Assembly (NCBI GenBank): GCA_039186015.1 | Contig: JBCDAH010000201.1 | Span: forward strand, 1 to 5,991 | Direction of reading: 5' to 3' | DNA: 5,991 nucleotides | From: JBCBWG01 sp039186015 | GTDB lineage: Bacteria > Pseudomonadota > Alphaproteobacteria > Rhizobiales > Hyphomicrobiaceae | Shown here: in pieces, positions 1 to 5,485 of the stretch | Layout of the letters: the number at the start of each line of letters is the position of its first letter | Position numbering within the stretch: the stretch's first letter is position 1 | Translations under genes and position numbers: made by a program | Notes under the pieces: generated by a model | The model's database searches: none | Seen by the model: only the letters and a program-made list of their open reading frames with translations | What the model was told of the DNA's origin: nothing

Positions 1-65
1 CGCGTTGCGCCGCCCCCGGCGGAGGGCCTGGCCGAAGGCCAGAGCAACCCGTGAGCCATAAGAAC

Positions 66-173
66 CAGCTCGGGCTATTCTGCGAAGACGGTACCCAGGC
101 CGCGACTGCGGCCCGGCGGGTTGCGCCGCCCACCCGGAGGGCCTGGCCGAAGGCCAGAACAGCCCGTGAGCTG
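66..173 (+). repeat. Repeat copy 1, predicted closing stem plus three hairpins
   Basis: The closing stem pairs 66-80 with 157-173, with a two-base bulge (166-167) and one A/C mismatch (77/160). Inside it, hairpin 1 is GGCCGC-GACT-GCGGCC at 98-113. Hairpin 2 pairs 114-118 with 124-128. Hairpin 3 is CTGGCC-GAA-GGCCAG at 143-157, and its last base competes with the closing stem. The strand given is the one on which loop 3 is a G-N-A triloop; transcription has not been shown. Confidence 0.65.
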
Positions 174-182
174 ATAAATAAC

Positions 183-288
183 CAGCTCGGGTTATTCTGC
201 GAAGACGGTTCCAGGCCGCGACCGCGGCCCGCCGCGTTGCGGCGCGCCCGCGCAGGGCCCGAGCGTAGCGAGGAACAGCCCGTGAGCG
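183..288 (+). repeat. Repeat copy 2, same fold with compensatory changes
   Basis: The closing stem pairs 185-197 with 273-287. Relative to copy 1, one C-G pair has become a T-G wobble (192/278). Hairpin 1 at 214-229 has identical stems and one loop change. Hairpin 2 pairs 230-235 with 239-244. Hairpin 3 pairs 259-264 with 268-273 around a GTA loop and contains two adjacent G/A oppositions (261/271 and 262/270). The sequence of hairpin 3 differs strongly from copy 1, yet the pairing is largely kept. Confidence 0.65.
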
Positions 289-311
289 AAAGCAAGTTAG
301 TGCAACACGCT

Positions 312-1712
312 TCAGTAGCGGTAGTGTTCCGGCTTGTACGGGCCCTGAGTTTCCACACCGATGTAGCTCGCCTGCTCGTCTGACAAGTCTGTCAGCCTCA
401 CCCCAAGCTTGGCGAGATGCAGCCGCGCGACTTTCTCGTCGAGGTGCTTTGGAAGGACGTAGACCTCGTTCTTGTAGTCGGCGCCGTTGGCAAACAACTC
501 GATCTGCGCAAGGACCTGGTTCGTGAAGCTCGCCGACATCACGAAGCTGGGGTGTCCCGTTGCGTTTCCAAGGTTCAGGAGCCGGCCCTCGGACAGCAAG
601 ATCATTCTGTTCCCGCCGGAAAACTCGATCATGTCGACTTGCGGCTTGATGTTGGTCCACTTCTGATTGCGCAGAGAGGCGACCTGGATCTCGTTGTCGA
701 AGTGTCCGATGTTTCCGACAATGGCCATGTCTTTCATTTCGCGCATGTGCTCGAGACGAATGACGTCCTTGTTGCCGGTGGTCGTAATGAAAATGTCTGC
801 GGTTTTGACGACATCTTCAAGCTGGACAACCTCATAGCCGTCCATTGCGGCCTGCAGGGCGCAGATCGGGTCGATCTCCGTCACCTTAATACGGGCGTCG
901 GCACCTGCAAGCGATGCAGCCGAGCCTTTCCCGACATCGCCGTAACCGCAAACGACGGCAACCTTCCCGGCCATCATCACGTCGGTCGCGCGCCGGATGC
1001 CGTCAACAAGGCTTTCCTTGCAGCCGTACTTGTTGTCGAACTTTGACTTAGTGACACTATCGTTGACGTTGATCGCAGGGAACGGAAGGCCACCTATTTT
1101 TTGCAGCTGATACAGCCGGTTAACACCGGTTGTCGTCTCTTCCGTCACACCGCGAATGGCGTCGCGCTGGCGTGCAAAAAAGCCTGGTGTTGCCGCGATC
1201 CGCTTCTTGATCTGCGCGAACAGATACTCTTCTTCTTCGGAACCAGGGTTCGAGAGCACATCCTCACCGGCCTCGGCGCGTGCACCCAGAAGAATATACA
1301 TCGTCGCATCGCCACCGTCGTCAAGGATCATGTTTGACGGCTGACCATCTGGCCACTGGAAGATTGCGTCTGTGTAGGTCCAATAGTCTTCGAGGCTCTC
1401 ACCCTTGATCGCAAAAACGGGCACGCCGGCAGCGGCAATCGCGGCTGCGGCATGATCTTGCGTGGAGAAGATGTTGCATGAGGCCCAGCGGACTTGTGCG
1501 CCCAACTCCGTCAGCGTTTCGATCAATACGCCGGTTTGGATCGTCATGTGGAGTGAGCCGGTGATGCGGGCACCGCTCAGCGGCTTGGACGATCCGAATT
1601 CCTCCCGACATGACATGAGGCCGGGCATTTCGGTCTCGGCGATATCAAGCTCTTTGCGACCGAAGTCGGCAAGTGAGATATCGGCAATCGCATAATCCTG
1701 CACGTTCGACAT
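312..1712 (-). CDS. ahcY: Adenosylhomocysteinase (S-adenosyl-L-homocysteine hydrolase)
   Basis: This cytoplasmic, NAD-dependent enzyme reversibly splits S-adenosylhomocysteine into homocysteine and adenosine, which removes the inhibitor left by methyltransferases and feeds the methionine cycle. The 466-residue length is normal for the long bacterial form. Visible signatures are SCNIFSTQDHAAAA near residue 78, DDGGD at 131, TEETTTGV near 190, NVNDSVTKSKFDN near 215, the NAD loop GYGDVGKG at 256-263, NIGHFDNE near 334 and the C-terminal KPEHYRY. Residues equivalent to the human catalytic set are present: H55, D131, E192, K222, D226 and C231. The extra segment around residues 145-185 is typical of the long class. 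I chose the ATG at 1712 because MSNVQDYAIADISLADFG is the family N-terminus and a GAGAGAG ribosome-binding stretch (1716-1722) precedes it. It has a 218-bp upstream region of its own with an operator-like palindrome, so it is probably a separate transcription unit. Confidence 0.97.
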   Translation of the reverse strand: MSNVQDYAIADISLADFGRKELDIAETEMPGLMSCREEFGSSKPLSGARITGSLHMTIQTGVLIETLTELGAQVRWASCNIFSTQDHAAAAIAAAGVPVFAIKGESLEDYWTYTDAIFQWPDGQPSNMILDDGGDATMYILLGARAEAGEDVLSNPGSEEEEYLFAQIKKRIAATPGFFARQRDAIRGVTEETTTGVNRLYQLQKIGGLPFPAINVNDSVTKSKFDNKYGCKESLVDGIRRATDVMMAGKVAVVCGYGDVGKGSAASLAGADARIKVTEIDPICALQAAMDGYEVVQLEDVVKTADIFITTTGNKDVIRLEHMREMKDMAIVGNIGHFDNEIQVASLRNQKWTNIKPQVDMIEFSGGNRMILLSEGRLLNLGNATGHPSFVMSASFTNQVLAQIELFANGADYKNEVYVLPKHLDEKVARLHLAKLGVRLTDLSDEQASYIGVETQGPYKPEHYRY

Positions 1713-1760
1713 GATCTCTCTCAGGTTACGGCTGTATGAGGTTGGGCTGTTGATCAGGGC

Positions 1761-1809
1761 GCGACACCGCAGTGCGCCGTGACCGCAGCGCGCAGTCCAT
1801 AGCGGTCGC
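1761..1809 (-). promoter_or_regulatory. GC-rich foldable segment in the ahcY leader
   Basis: On the minus strand GACCGC (1802-1807) can pair with GCGGTC (1781-1786). Within its 15-base loop, TGCGC (1790-1794) can pair with GCGCA (1773-1777), which would make a pseudoknot. A competing stem pairs GCGAC (1805-1809) with GTCGC (1761-1765) and extends by three pairs past a bulge. It matches no SAM or SAH riboswitch consensus I know, and GC-rich sequence makes chance pairing likely. Confidence 0.25.
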
Positions 1810-1846
1810 CACGATATACCGGCGCAGCACCAACGATGCAACGCTA

Positions 1847-1876
1847 TATAAAGACATCTTTATGTCGTGATGTCGA
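1847..1876 (-). promoter_or_regulatory. Candidate sigma70-type promoter for ahcY
   Basis: On the minus strand a TCGACA hexamer (1871-1876; 5 of 6 match to TTGACA) lies 18 bases before TTTATA (1847-1852). An overlapping TATATA (1845-1850) is an alternative -10 at a longer spacing. The palindromic operator fills the spacer and the -10. A start near 1838-1840 would give a leader of about 125 nucleotides. The -10 match is weak, so the position rests mostly on the operator. Confidence 0.4.
1848..1863 (-). promoter_or_regulatory. Palindromic operator upstream of ahcY, SahR-like
   Basis: On the minus strand the site reads ATAAAGA-TG-TCTTTAT, a perfect 7+2+7 inverted repeat about 136 bases before the ahcY start. 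It is AT-rich in a GC-rich setting and overlaps the candidate -10 element, as expected for a repressor site. ArsR-family SahR regulators are known to control S-adenosylhomocysteine recycling genes, including ahcY, in Proteobacteria. From memory their alphaproteobacterial sites resemble this ATAAAGAT-type palindrome. The palindrome is seen directly; the regulator assignment is inferred. Confidence 0.65.
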
Positions 1877-1930
1877 ATCGACTGCCGAGACTCATGAAAA
1901 CTGCGTGAGCGGCGGGATCAATCGGCGCAC

Positions 1931-2221
1931 TCAGACGCACTCTTCATCGAAGCCGCACTCAACCAATGATGCCAGCGCATCCAGCGCTTTCTCAGCGTCA
2001 GGCCCGGATGCGCTAAGCTCGATACGGCAGCCGGGTGCGGCCGCGAGCATCATCAGCCCCATGATGGATGTAGCGCAGACCGTCTGGCCGTCCTTGTGAA
2101 CGTAGATTTTCGCGTCATAGCGCTCAGCGTACTTGACAAACTTGGCAGATGCGCGCGCGTGAAGGCCTTTGACGTTCCGGATTTTTACGGTTCGGCGAAG
2201 TTCGTCTTCGGTCACGGCCAA
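1931..2221 (-). CDS. ptsH: HPr phosphocarrier protein of the phosphotransferase system
   Basis: HPr accepts phosphate from phospho-Enzyme I on a histidine and passes it to EIIA proteins; HprK can also phosphorylate it on a serine. The active-site motif KGLHARASAKFVKYAE gives the phosphorylatable His at residue 21 of this model. TSIMGLMMLAA contains the regulatory Ser at residue 52, so both sites are intact. The ASGPDAEKALDAL helix near the end is also typical. I chose the TTG at 2221 (96 residues) because GAGGAG (2229-2234) sits 7 bases upstream. A GTG at 2215 (94 residues) is the main alternative, and longer frames run into the EIIA gene. It starts 19 bases after the EIIA stop, so the two are surely co-transcribed and their products act on each other. 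The C-terminus ends unusually in ECGFDEECV, with two Cys residues. Confidence 0.93.
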   Translation of the reverse strand: MAVTEDELRRTVKIRNVKGLHARASAKFVKYAERYDAKIYVHKDGQTVCATSIMGLMMLAAAPGCRIELSASGPDAEKALDALASLVECGFDEECV

Positions 2222-2228
2222 GATAGTG

Positions 2229-2234
2229 CTCCTC
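2229..2234 (-). promoter_or_regulatory. Ribosome-binding site deciding the ptsH start
   Basis: On the minus strand GAGGAG lies 7 bases before TTG (2219-2221) and 13 bases before GTG (2213-2215). The spacing favours the TTG codon. It lies wholly in the short gap after the EIIA stop codon. Confidence 0.6.
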
Positions 2235-2240
2235 AAGTCC

Positions 2241-2645
2241 TCAGTGTTCACCGGCCAGAACCTGGCTTGCGACTGCAATGTACTTTCGGCCAGCTTCACG
2301 TGCTTCGCTGACGGCAACCTGGAGCGGACTGTCGCCACGCCGACTGGCCAGTTTGACCAGTAGCGGCAGGTTCACGCCAGCGACGACCTCAGCGCCGGTT
2401 TCATCCATTATCGAAATGGCCAAGTTGGATGGTGTGCCGCCAAACATATCGGTAAGTATGACGACACCATCACCATTATCGACAGATTGTACGCATGAGA
2501 CTATGTCGGCTCTGCGCTGCCCCATGTCATCGTTTGGCCCGATTGCAACAGTCGCCAAGTTCTCCTGCGGCCCCACGACGTGCTCCAGCGCCGCCCGAAA
2601 CTCGTTCGCAAGCTGGCCATGAGTGACGATCACGAGACCAATCAT
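2241..2645 (-). CDS. PTS system EIIA component, mannose/fructose (EIIA-Man) family
   Basis: This 134-residue soluble protein takes phosphate from HPr on a histidine. The family pattern is clear: MIGLVIVTHGQLA at the N-terminus with the phosphorylatable His at residue 9, then GVVILTDMFGGTPSN in the middle and NLPLLVKLASRR further on. The 134-residue length equals the stand-alone EIIA domain, so the EIIB domain of E. coli ManX is missing, and no EIIB, EIIC or EIID is nearby. In this gene order the protein, often labelled manX or EIIA-Man, is thought to be regulatory rather than transport-coupled. I chose the ATG at 2645 from the family N-terminus, although its ribosome-binding site is weak. An ATG at 2708 preceded by GGAG would add 21 residues not seen in the family. 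It is tightly linked to ptsH downstream. Confidence 0.93.
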   Translation of the reverse strand: MIGLVIVTHGQLANEFRAALEHVVGPQENLATVAIGPNDDMGQRRADIVSCVQSVDNGDGVVILTDMFGGTPSNLAISIMDETGAEVVAGVNLPLLVKLASRRGDSPLQVAVSEAREAGRKYIAVASQVLAGEH

Positions 2646-2922
2646 TGACGACGCATCCCATGCCGGCGAGCGGACCGCATCTGCGACGAGCCCTTCGTTT
2701 CGCATCATAGCAAGATCGCTCCGGCTCGACTCCTTTGCGTCCCCCTGGCTGCGCTCGGGGCCGGAACTTCAATCCTGCTGAACATCATAAATATAGAGCC
2801 CGATTCACGCGCCGGATGAACGGGCAATCGCACATCCATCCAAAACAATCGGTATCTAGGGTTATCACGCTCGCATGCCGAAGCAAAAGTCGCTTTACAC
2901 AGGAGACAGATGTTGTGTCAGA
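2646..2922. other. Spacer between hprK and the EIIA gene
   Basis: This 277-bp stretch has no convincing gene. It is long for an operon interior, so EIIA-ptsH may have its own promoter. A minus-strand TATGAT preceded by TATATT (around 2786-2797) is -10-like, but I find no good -35 partner. Closer to the gene, TCCGGC (2760-2765) can pair with GCCGGA (2720-2725) in the transcript, enclosing a C-rich and a G-rich run. No clear terminator follows hprK. Confidence 0.4.
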
Positions 2923-3399
2923 CTACGACCTGCAAGTCACAGCGGCGAGTAAAAGCAGCGCTTTGATCGCAGATGAGGGATAGTGCGGGCAAAGCTGCGT
3001 GCGAGGCACTGCGATACCGAGAAGCGTCTCGGTTTCCATAGGTTCCGGCGGCAAACGCTCCGGTGTCTCGGAGGTCAGGTCGATCAGCAGCCGCACCCGC
3101 GCCTGCGCGTCGTGCGGCGCCCGACAGATGCCGACGCCGCGCACTTCGATAAGGCCTTTCAGCGGCTCCGGTGCGGAAACGATAAGTTGATCAGTGTCCG
3201 TCTTCGTGACGTGACACTGGTCGTCAGAGATGAGAACCGCCGCACTGTTTTGCACAAGCGGACAGGGCGCTTGCGCAAGGCAGCGTAACTCAAGGTCGGA
3301 CTTGCCGCTGCCGGACGGACCGCGAAAGAGCATGGCTTTGCCTGCAACCGCAATGGCGGTTGCGTGGAGCAGTAATTCAGCTGGTGGCTGTTCAGGCAC
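2923..3399 (-). CDS. hprK: HPr kinase/phosphorylase, short alphaproteobacterial form
   Basis: HprK phosphorylates HPr on its regulatory serine using ATP and, in many bacteria, also removes that phosphate. Here the Walker A loop GPSGSGKS lies at residues 27-34, the acidic pair SDDQ at 59-60, and the family signature LIEVRGVGI near residue 83. The length of 158 residues corresponds to the catalytic domain only; the ~130-residue N-terminal domain of Firmicute HprK is absent, as usual in alphaproteobacteria. I chose GTG at 3399, which overlaps the chvG stop by 8 bases and suggests translational coupling, because no Shine-Dalgarno sequence is obvious. A GTG at 3489 in the same frame would overlap chvG by 98 bases and adds only Pro/Ala/Ser-rich sequence. 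Its substrate HPr is encoded two genes downstream, with an intact target serine. Confidence 0.92.
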   Translation of the reverse strand: MPEQPPAELLLHATAIAVAGKAMLFRGPSGSGKSDLELRCLAQAPCPLVQNSAAVLISDDQCHVTKTDTDQLIVSAPEPLKGLIEVRGVGICRAPHDAQARVRLLIDLTSETPERLPPEPMETETLLGIAVPRTQLCPHYPSSAIKALLLLAAVTCRS

Positions 3400-5266
3400 G
3401 GCCGCGCCGACCGGGCTGACCGGGCTTTGCGGCCGACCCGGGGGCTGTGCCGCGAACGAGGGGGAGGCGGACGACAAAGCGCGCGCCACCCGATTTGCGG
3501 TTCTCGGCCCAGATCACGCCGCCGTGAGCGCTGATGATCTCGCGAGAAATTGAAAGCCCGAGCCCCGAATTGGCGCCGCGACTGCTGAACTCGGTCGGCC
3601 GGTACGTGTAGAATCGCGTGAAGATCGCGTCGATGTTCTCCGGACTGATCCCTGGTCCGTTATCCTCAATCGCAATCTGTAATTCGTCAGTCGACGCAGA
3701 AAGCTCCACGCGAACCACACCATCGTCGTTTGAAAACGACAGCGCATTGTCGATGAGATTGGTCAGCACCTGCCCCATGCGGCCTTCGTGCGCCAGGACG
3801 GTTGACGGCTGCGAGCCCAGTTTGGAATCGAGCGTTATCGTCAGGTTGCGGGAATCACCAGACATGATGTCTCGGAACGTATCGACGACGCTGGAGGCGA
3901 GTTGGAGGATCTCGATCGGCTTCGTCTCTTGCCGTGCCAATTCTGCGTCCAGTCTGGAGGCATTCGAGACGTCCGTGATCAACCGATTGAGGCGCGCTAG
4001 TTCGCTTGAGATCGCGACCACCAACTCGTCACGCTGCTCGTCGGTTTTCGCGTACGTGAGTGATTCCGCTGTCGAACGTGCCGCGGTGAGCGGGTTTTTC
4101 AGCTCATGCGCGACATCTGCCGCAAACTTCTCACTCGCCTCGATCCGTCGTCGCAGCGCATCCGTCATTTTGCTGAACGAGCGCGACATCTGGCCAATCT
4201 CGTCTTCGCGGCCGGCAAAACTGGGCAGATCCCGGCTCGCATTGATGTCGAGACTGACACGTTCCGCCGATTCCGACAGGCGGCGCATTGGTCCGGCAAC
4301 TGTGCGCGCCAGAAGAATGGACGCCGCCAATGTTGCAACAAACGCCAGGATCGCGAGCGTGAGAATACGCAAACGCTCAGCGAACAACAGATCGTCGATC
4401 TCACCCGGCTTTGTCGAGAGCAGCAGAGCGCCCTGCGTTTTGCCAAGGCGCACAATCGGCGATACGAAACCCACAACCTGCTCGCCGTCTTCCGTCATCA
4501 GCAGCATCGCCTCGGACGTCCCAAGCTTCAGGGCGTTCGAGACTTCGCGGAACGACAAGCCGCTAATCCCTTCAATGTCCTGGTAGACCGTCAGCGGTGA
4601 TCGCACGCGCCAGCTCAGGGCCCGGGTCCAGATGTTCTTCGGCTTGATGACTTGTCCCGTTTTCGGGTCGGGCAGTCCGCTGAGGCCGCCACGCAGGTCG
4701 AAGTCTTTCGAGTCGACAATTGGCGTGCCATCCAATGCATAGATGCGCGCGCGCGTGTTGGTTCCCTTAACAACCTGGGCCAGGGTCGGGGCCACCTGCT
4801 CCGGGCGCAGGGACAGATCGAGATCTCTGAAAACGGCCTGATCATCAAATGCGATACGGCCGGGCGCTTCGGTCGCCAGCCTGTCGGGATCATAGTCCCT
4901 GGCGTCTTTTTGTGGTTTCGGCGTTGCTGAAGCGACGGCTGCGGCGATAATCCGGCTCTGCGTCTCGAGGGCGTCGCGCTTGGTATCGATCAACCAGACG
5001 TTTTGCTGGGACAAGACGGCCCAACCAAACAGCAGCAGGGCAAACCCGATCAGGTTCGAGATGATGATGCGACGCAACAGGCTTGCGGACATCCTTCGCG
5101 CGAGCCAGCTGTTTCCAAGCCAGTCCCCAATCGGTTCTAGCTTGCTGACGCTCCAACCGTAGGCTGCGCCGACACGGCGCCCGGCGATCGCGAAACGGAC
5201 CAGCCAGTCTCGCAGTGTTTTGCGAATGGGGCGCTCGAAGTGTCTGATATCGCCTGGCAAAGCCAT
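3392..5266 (-). CDS. chvG: Sensor histidine kinase ChvG (ExoS/BvrS family)
   Basis: This inner-membrane kinase autophosphorylates and passes phosphate to ChvI; in rhizobia it governs exopolysaccharide, envelope and acid responses and is restrained by periplasmic ExoR. Domain order in the 624 residues: a cytoplasmic N-terminus of about 65, TM1 about 66-87 (IIISNLIGFALLLFGWAVL), a periplasmic sensor about 88-298, TM2 about 299-319, HAMP about 320-372, HisKA with the H-box FAADVAHELKNPL (phospho-His 387), and HATPase with the N-box NLIDNA near 503, DNGPGI at 535-540 and the GLGL loop at 568-571. All catalytic motifs are intact. The ATG at 5266 has only a modest, distant AGAGG upstream, and the N-terminus before TM1 is long, so a later start is possible. 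The C-terminus ends in a Gly/Pro/Arg-rich tail overlapping the hprK start. It lies 219 bp downstream of chvI. Confidence 0.95.
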   Translation of the reverse strand: MALPGDIRHFERPIRKTLRDWLVRFAIAGRRVGAAYGWSVSKLEPIGDWLGNSWLARRMSASLLRRIIISNLIGFALLLFGWAVLSQQNVWLIDTKRDALETQSRIIAAAVASATPKPQKDARDYDPDRLATEAPGRIAFDDQAVFRDLDLSLRPEQVAPTLAQVVKGTNTRARIYALDGTPIVDSKDFDLRGGLSGLPDPKTGQVIKPKNIWTRALSWRVRSPLTVYQDIEGISGLSFREVSNALKLGTSEAMLLMTEDGEQVVGFVSPIVRLGKTQGALLLSTKPGEIDDLLFAERLRILTLAILAFVATLAASILLARTVAGPMRRLSESAERVSLDINASRDLPSFAGREDEIGQMSRSFSKMTDALRRRIEASEKFAADVAHELKNPLTAARSTAESLTYAKTDEQRDELVVAISSELARLNRLITDVSNASRLDAELARQETKPIEILQLASSVVDTFRDIMSGDSRNLTITLDSKLGSQPSTVLAHEGRMGQVLTNLIDNALSFSNDDGVVRVELSASTDELQIAIEDNGPGISPENIDAIFTRFYTYRPTEFSSRGANSGLGLSISREIISAHGGVIWAENRKSGGARFVVRLPLVRGTAPGSAAKPGQPGRRGRA

Positions 5267-5339
5267 GTGCGCTCAACCTCTATCCGACAAGGGAGCGAGA
5301 CTTGCCCCGATCAATCGGATCAAAACAGGTGTCCACATA

Positions 5340-5380
5340 CAGGTGCCCTTGAACTAGGAACAGATGCCCTTGACCTAGGA
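5340..5380. repeat. Two 21-bp direct repeats in the chvI-chvG spacer
   Basis: CAGGTGCCCTTGAACTAGGA (5340-5359) is followed directly by CAGATGCCCTTGACCTAGGA (5361-5380), with two differences over the 20 aligned bases. A fragment ACAGGTGTCC at 5324-5333 looks like a third, degraded copy. The 21-bp period equals two helical turns, so the copies would face the same side of the DNA, as for a regulator that binds in tandem. The repeats lie 74-114 bases upstream of the chvG start. Confidence 0.75.
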
Positions 5381-5446
5381 CAGGAGAGCATGGCCAAGCC
5401 CGCCGGGATCGGATGGCGTACGTGCCGCCGACCGCAACGATAACAA

Positions 5447-5459
5447 TGAGCCACGCTCA
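5447..5459 (-). terminator. Weak hairpin after chvI, possible attenuating structure
   Basis: On the minus strand TGAGC-GTG-GCTCA forms a perfect 5-bp stem with a 3-base loop, starting 26 bases after the chvI stop and followed by TTGTTAT. The stem is short and the following T-tract is interrupted, so it is at best a weak terminator or a processing site. Confidence 0.25.
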
Positions 5460-5485
5460 AGAGTACCCACCGCTGTTGCCGCGCG

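Larger units (their letters stand above)
1..288. repeat. Tandem ~116-bp structured repeat array downstream of ahcY (one partial, two complete copies)
   Basis: Three head-to-tail copies are visible. The partial copy spans 1-56, the first complete copy about 66-173 and the second about 183-288. Anchor words recur at a spacing of 115-117 bases, for example the CAGCTCGGG stretch at 66 and 183 and the CCCGTGAGC stretch at 48, 163 and 279. Each complete copy can fold into a long closing stem holding three hairpins. No convincing gene is present; a plus-strand frame starting at 51 only translates the repeat. The array begins 24 bases after the ahcY stop, so it could limit transcription or protect the 3' end, but there is no U-tract typical of an intrinsic terminator. 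It resembles in scale the palindromic intergenic mosaic elements of rhizobia; I do not recognise it as a named family. Confidence 0.85.
5267..5485. other. chvI-chvG intergenic spacer
   Basis: No gene is supported here. Besides the 21-bp direct repeats it holds an inverted repeat CCGAT-CA-ATCGG (5307-5318) and a short hairpin after chvI. I see no strong sigma70 promoter on the minus strand, but the repeats and the spacer length suggest chvG may have its own control in addition to read-through from chvI. Confidence 0.5.

Noticed and set aside
289..311. An intrinsic terminator immediately after ahcY
   Set aside because: No stem followed by a T-run is present on the minus strand. The structured repeats follow instead and lack a U-tract.
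51..383. A plus-strand protein with a duplicated NQLGLFCEDG motif
   Set aside because: The duplication only reflects the DNA repeat, whose spacing happens to be 117 bases (39 codons). The frame then runs antisense into ahcY and has no start context.
1726..1800. A 24-codon minus-strand upstream reading frame before ahcY
   Set aside because: It has no Shine-Dalgarno sequence and no methionine-rich or other attenuator-like composition; it looks like a chance frame.
1713..1841. A 43-residue N-terminal extension of AhcY from an ATG at 1841
   Set aside because: The added residues are Cys-, Trp- and Arg-rich and not family-like. The start would fall at or before the predicted transcription start, and the ATG at 1712 has its own ribosome-binding stretch.
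1713..1845. A known SAM or SAH riboswitch in the ahcY leader
   Set aside because: The conserved words of the SAH class (GAGGAGCGCTGC and CCAGGCTCG) and of the SAM/SAH class are absent.
2222..2338. A longer HPr starting inside the EIIA gene
   Set aside because: The extra 39 residues overlap EIIA in another frame and HPr proteins do not carry such a leader; a good ribosome-binding site lies in the gap.
3400..3489. A longer HprK starting at GTG 3489
   Set aside because: It overlaps the conserved end of ChvG and adds only low-complexity residues upstream of the conserved LLLHATAIAV start of the domain.
3618..4586. A 322-codon plus-strand frame antisense to chvG
   Set aside because: It is Ser/Arg-rich with no recognisable domain and lies wholly opposite a clear histidine kinase; it is a codon-bias shadow.
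5307..5318. Inverted repeat CCGAT-CA-ATCGG upstream of chvG as an operator
   Set aside because: The half-sites are only 5 bp, and such palindromes occur often by chance in this base composition; it is noted but not called.
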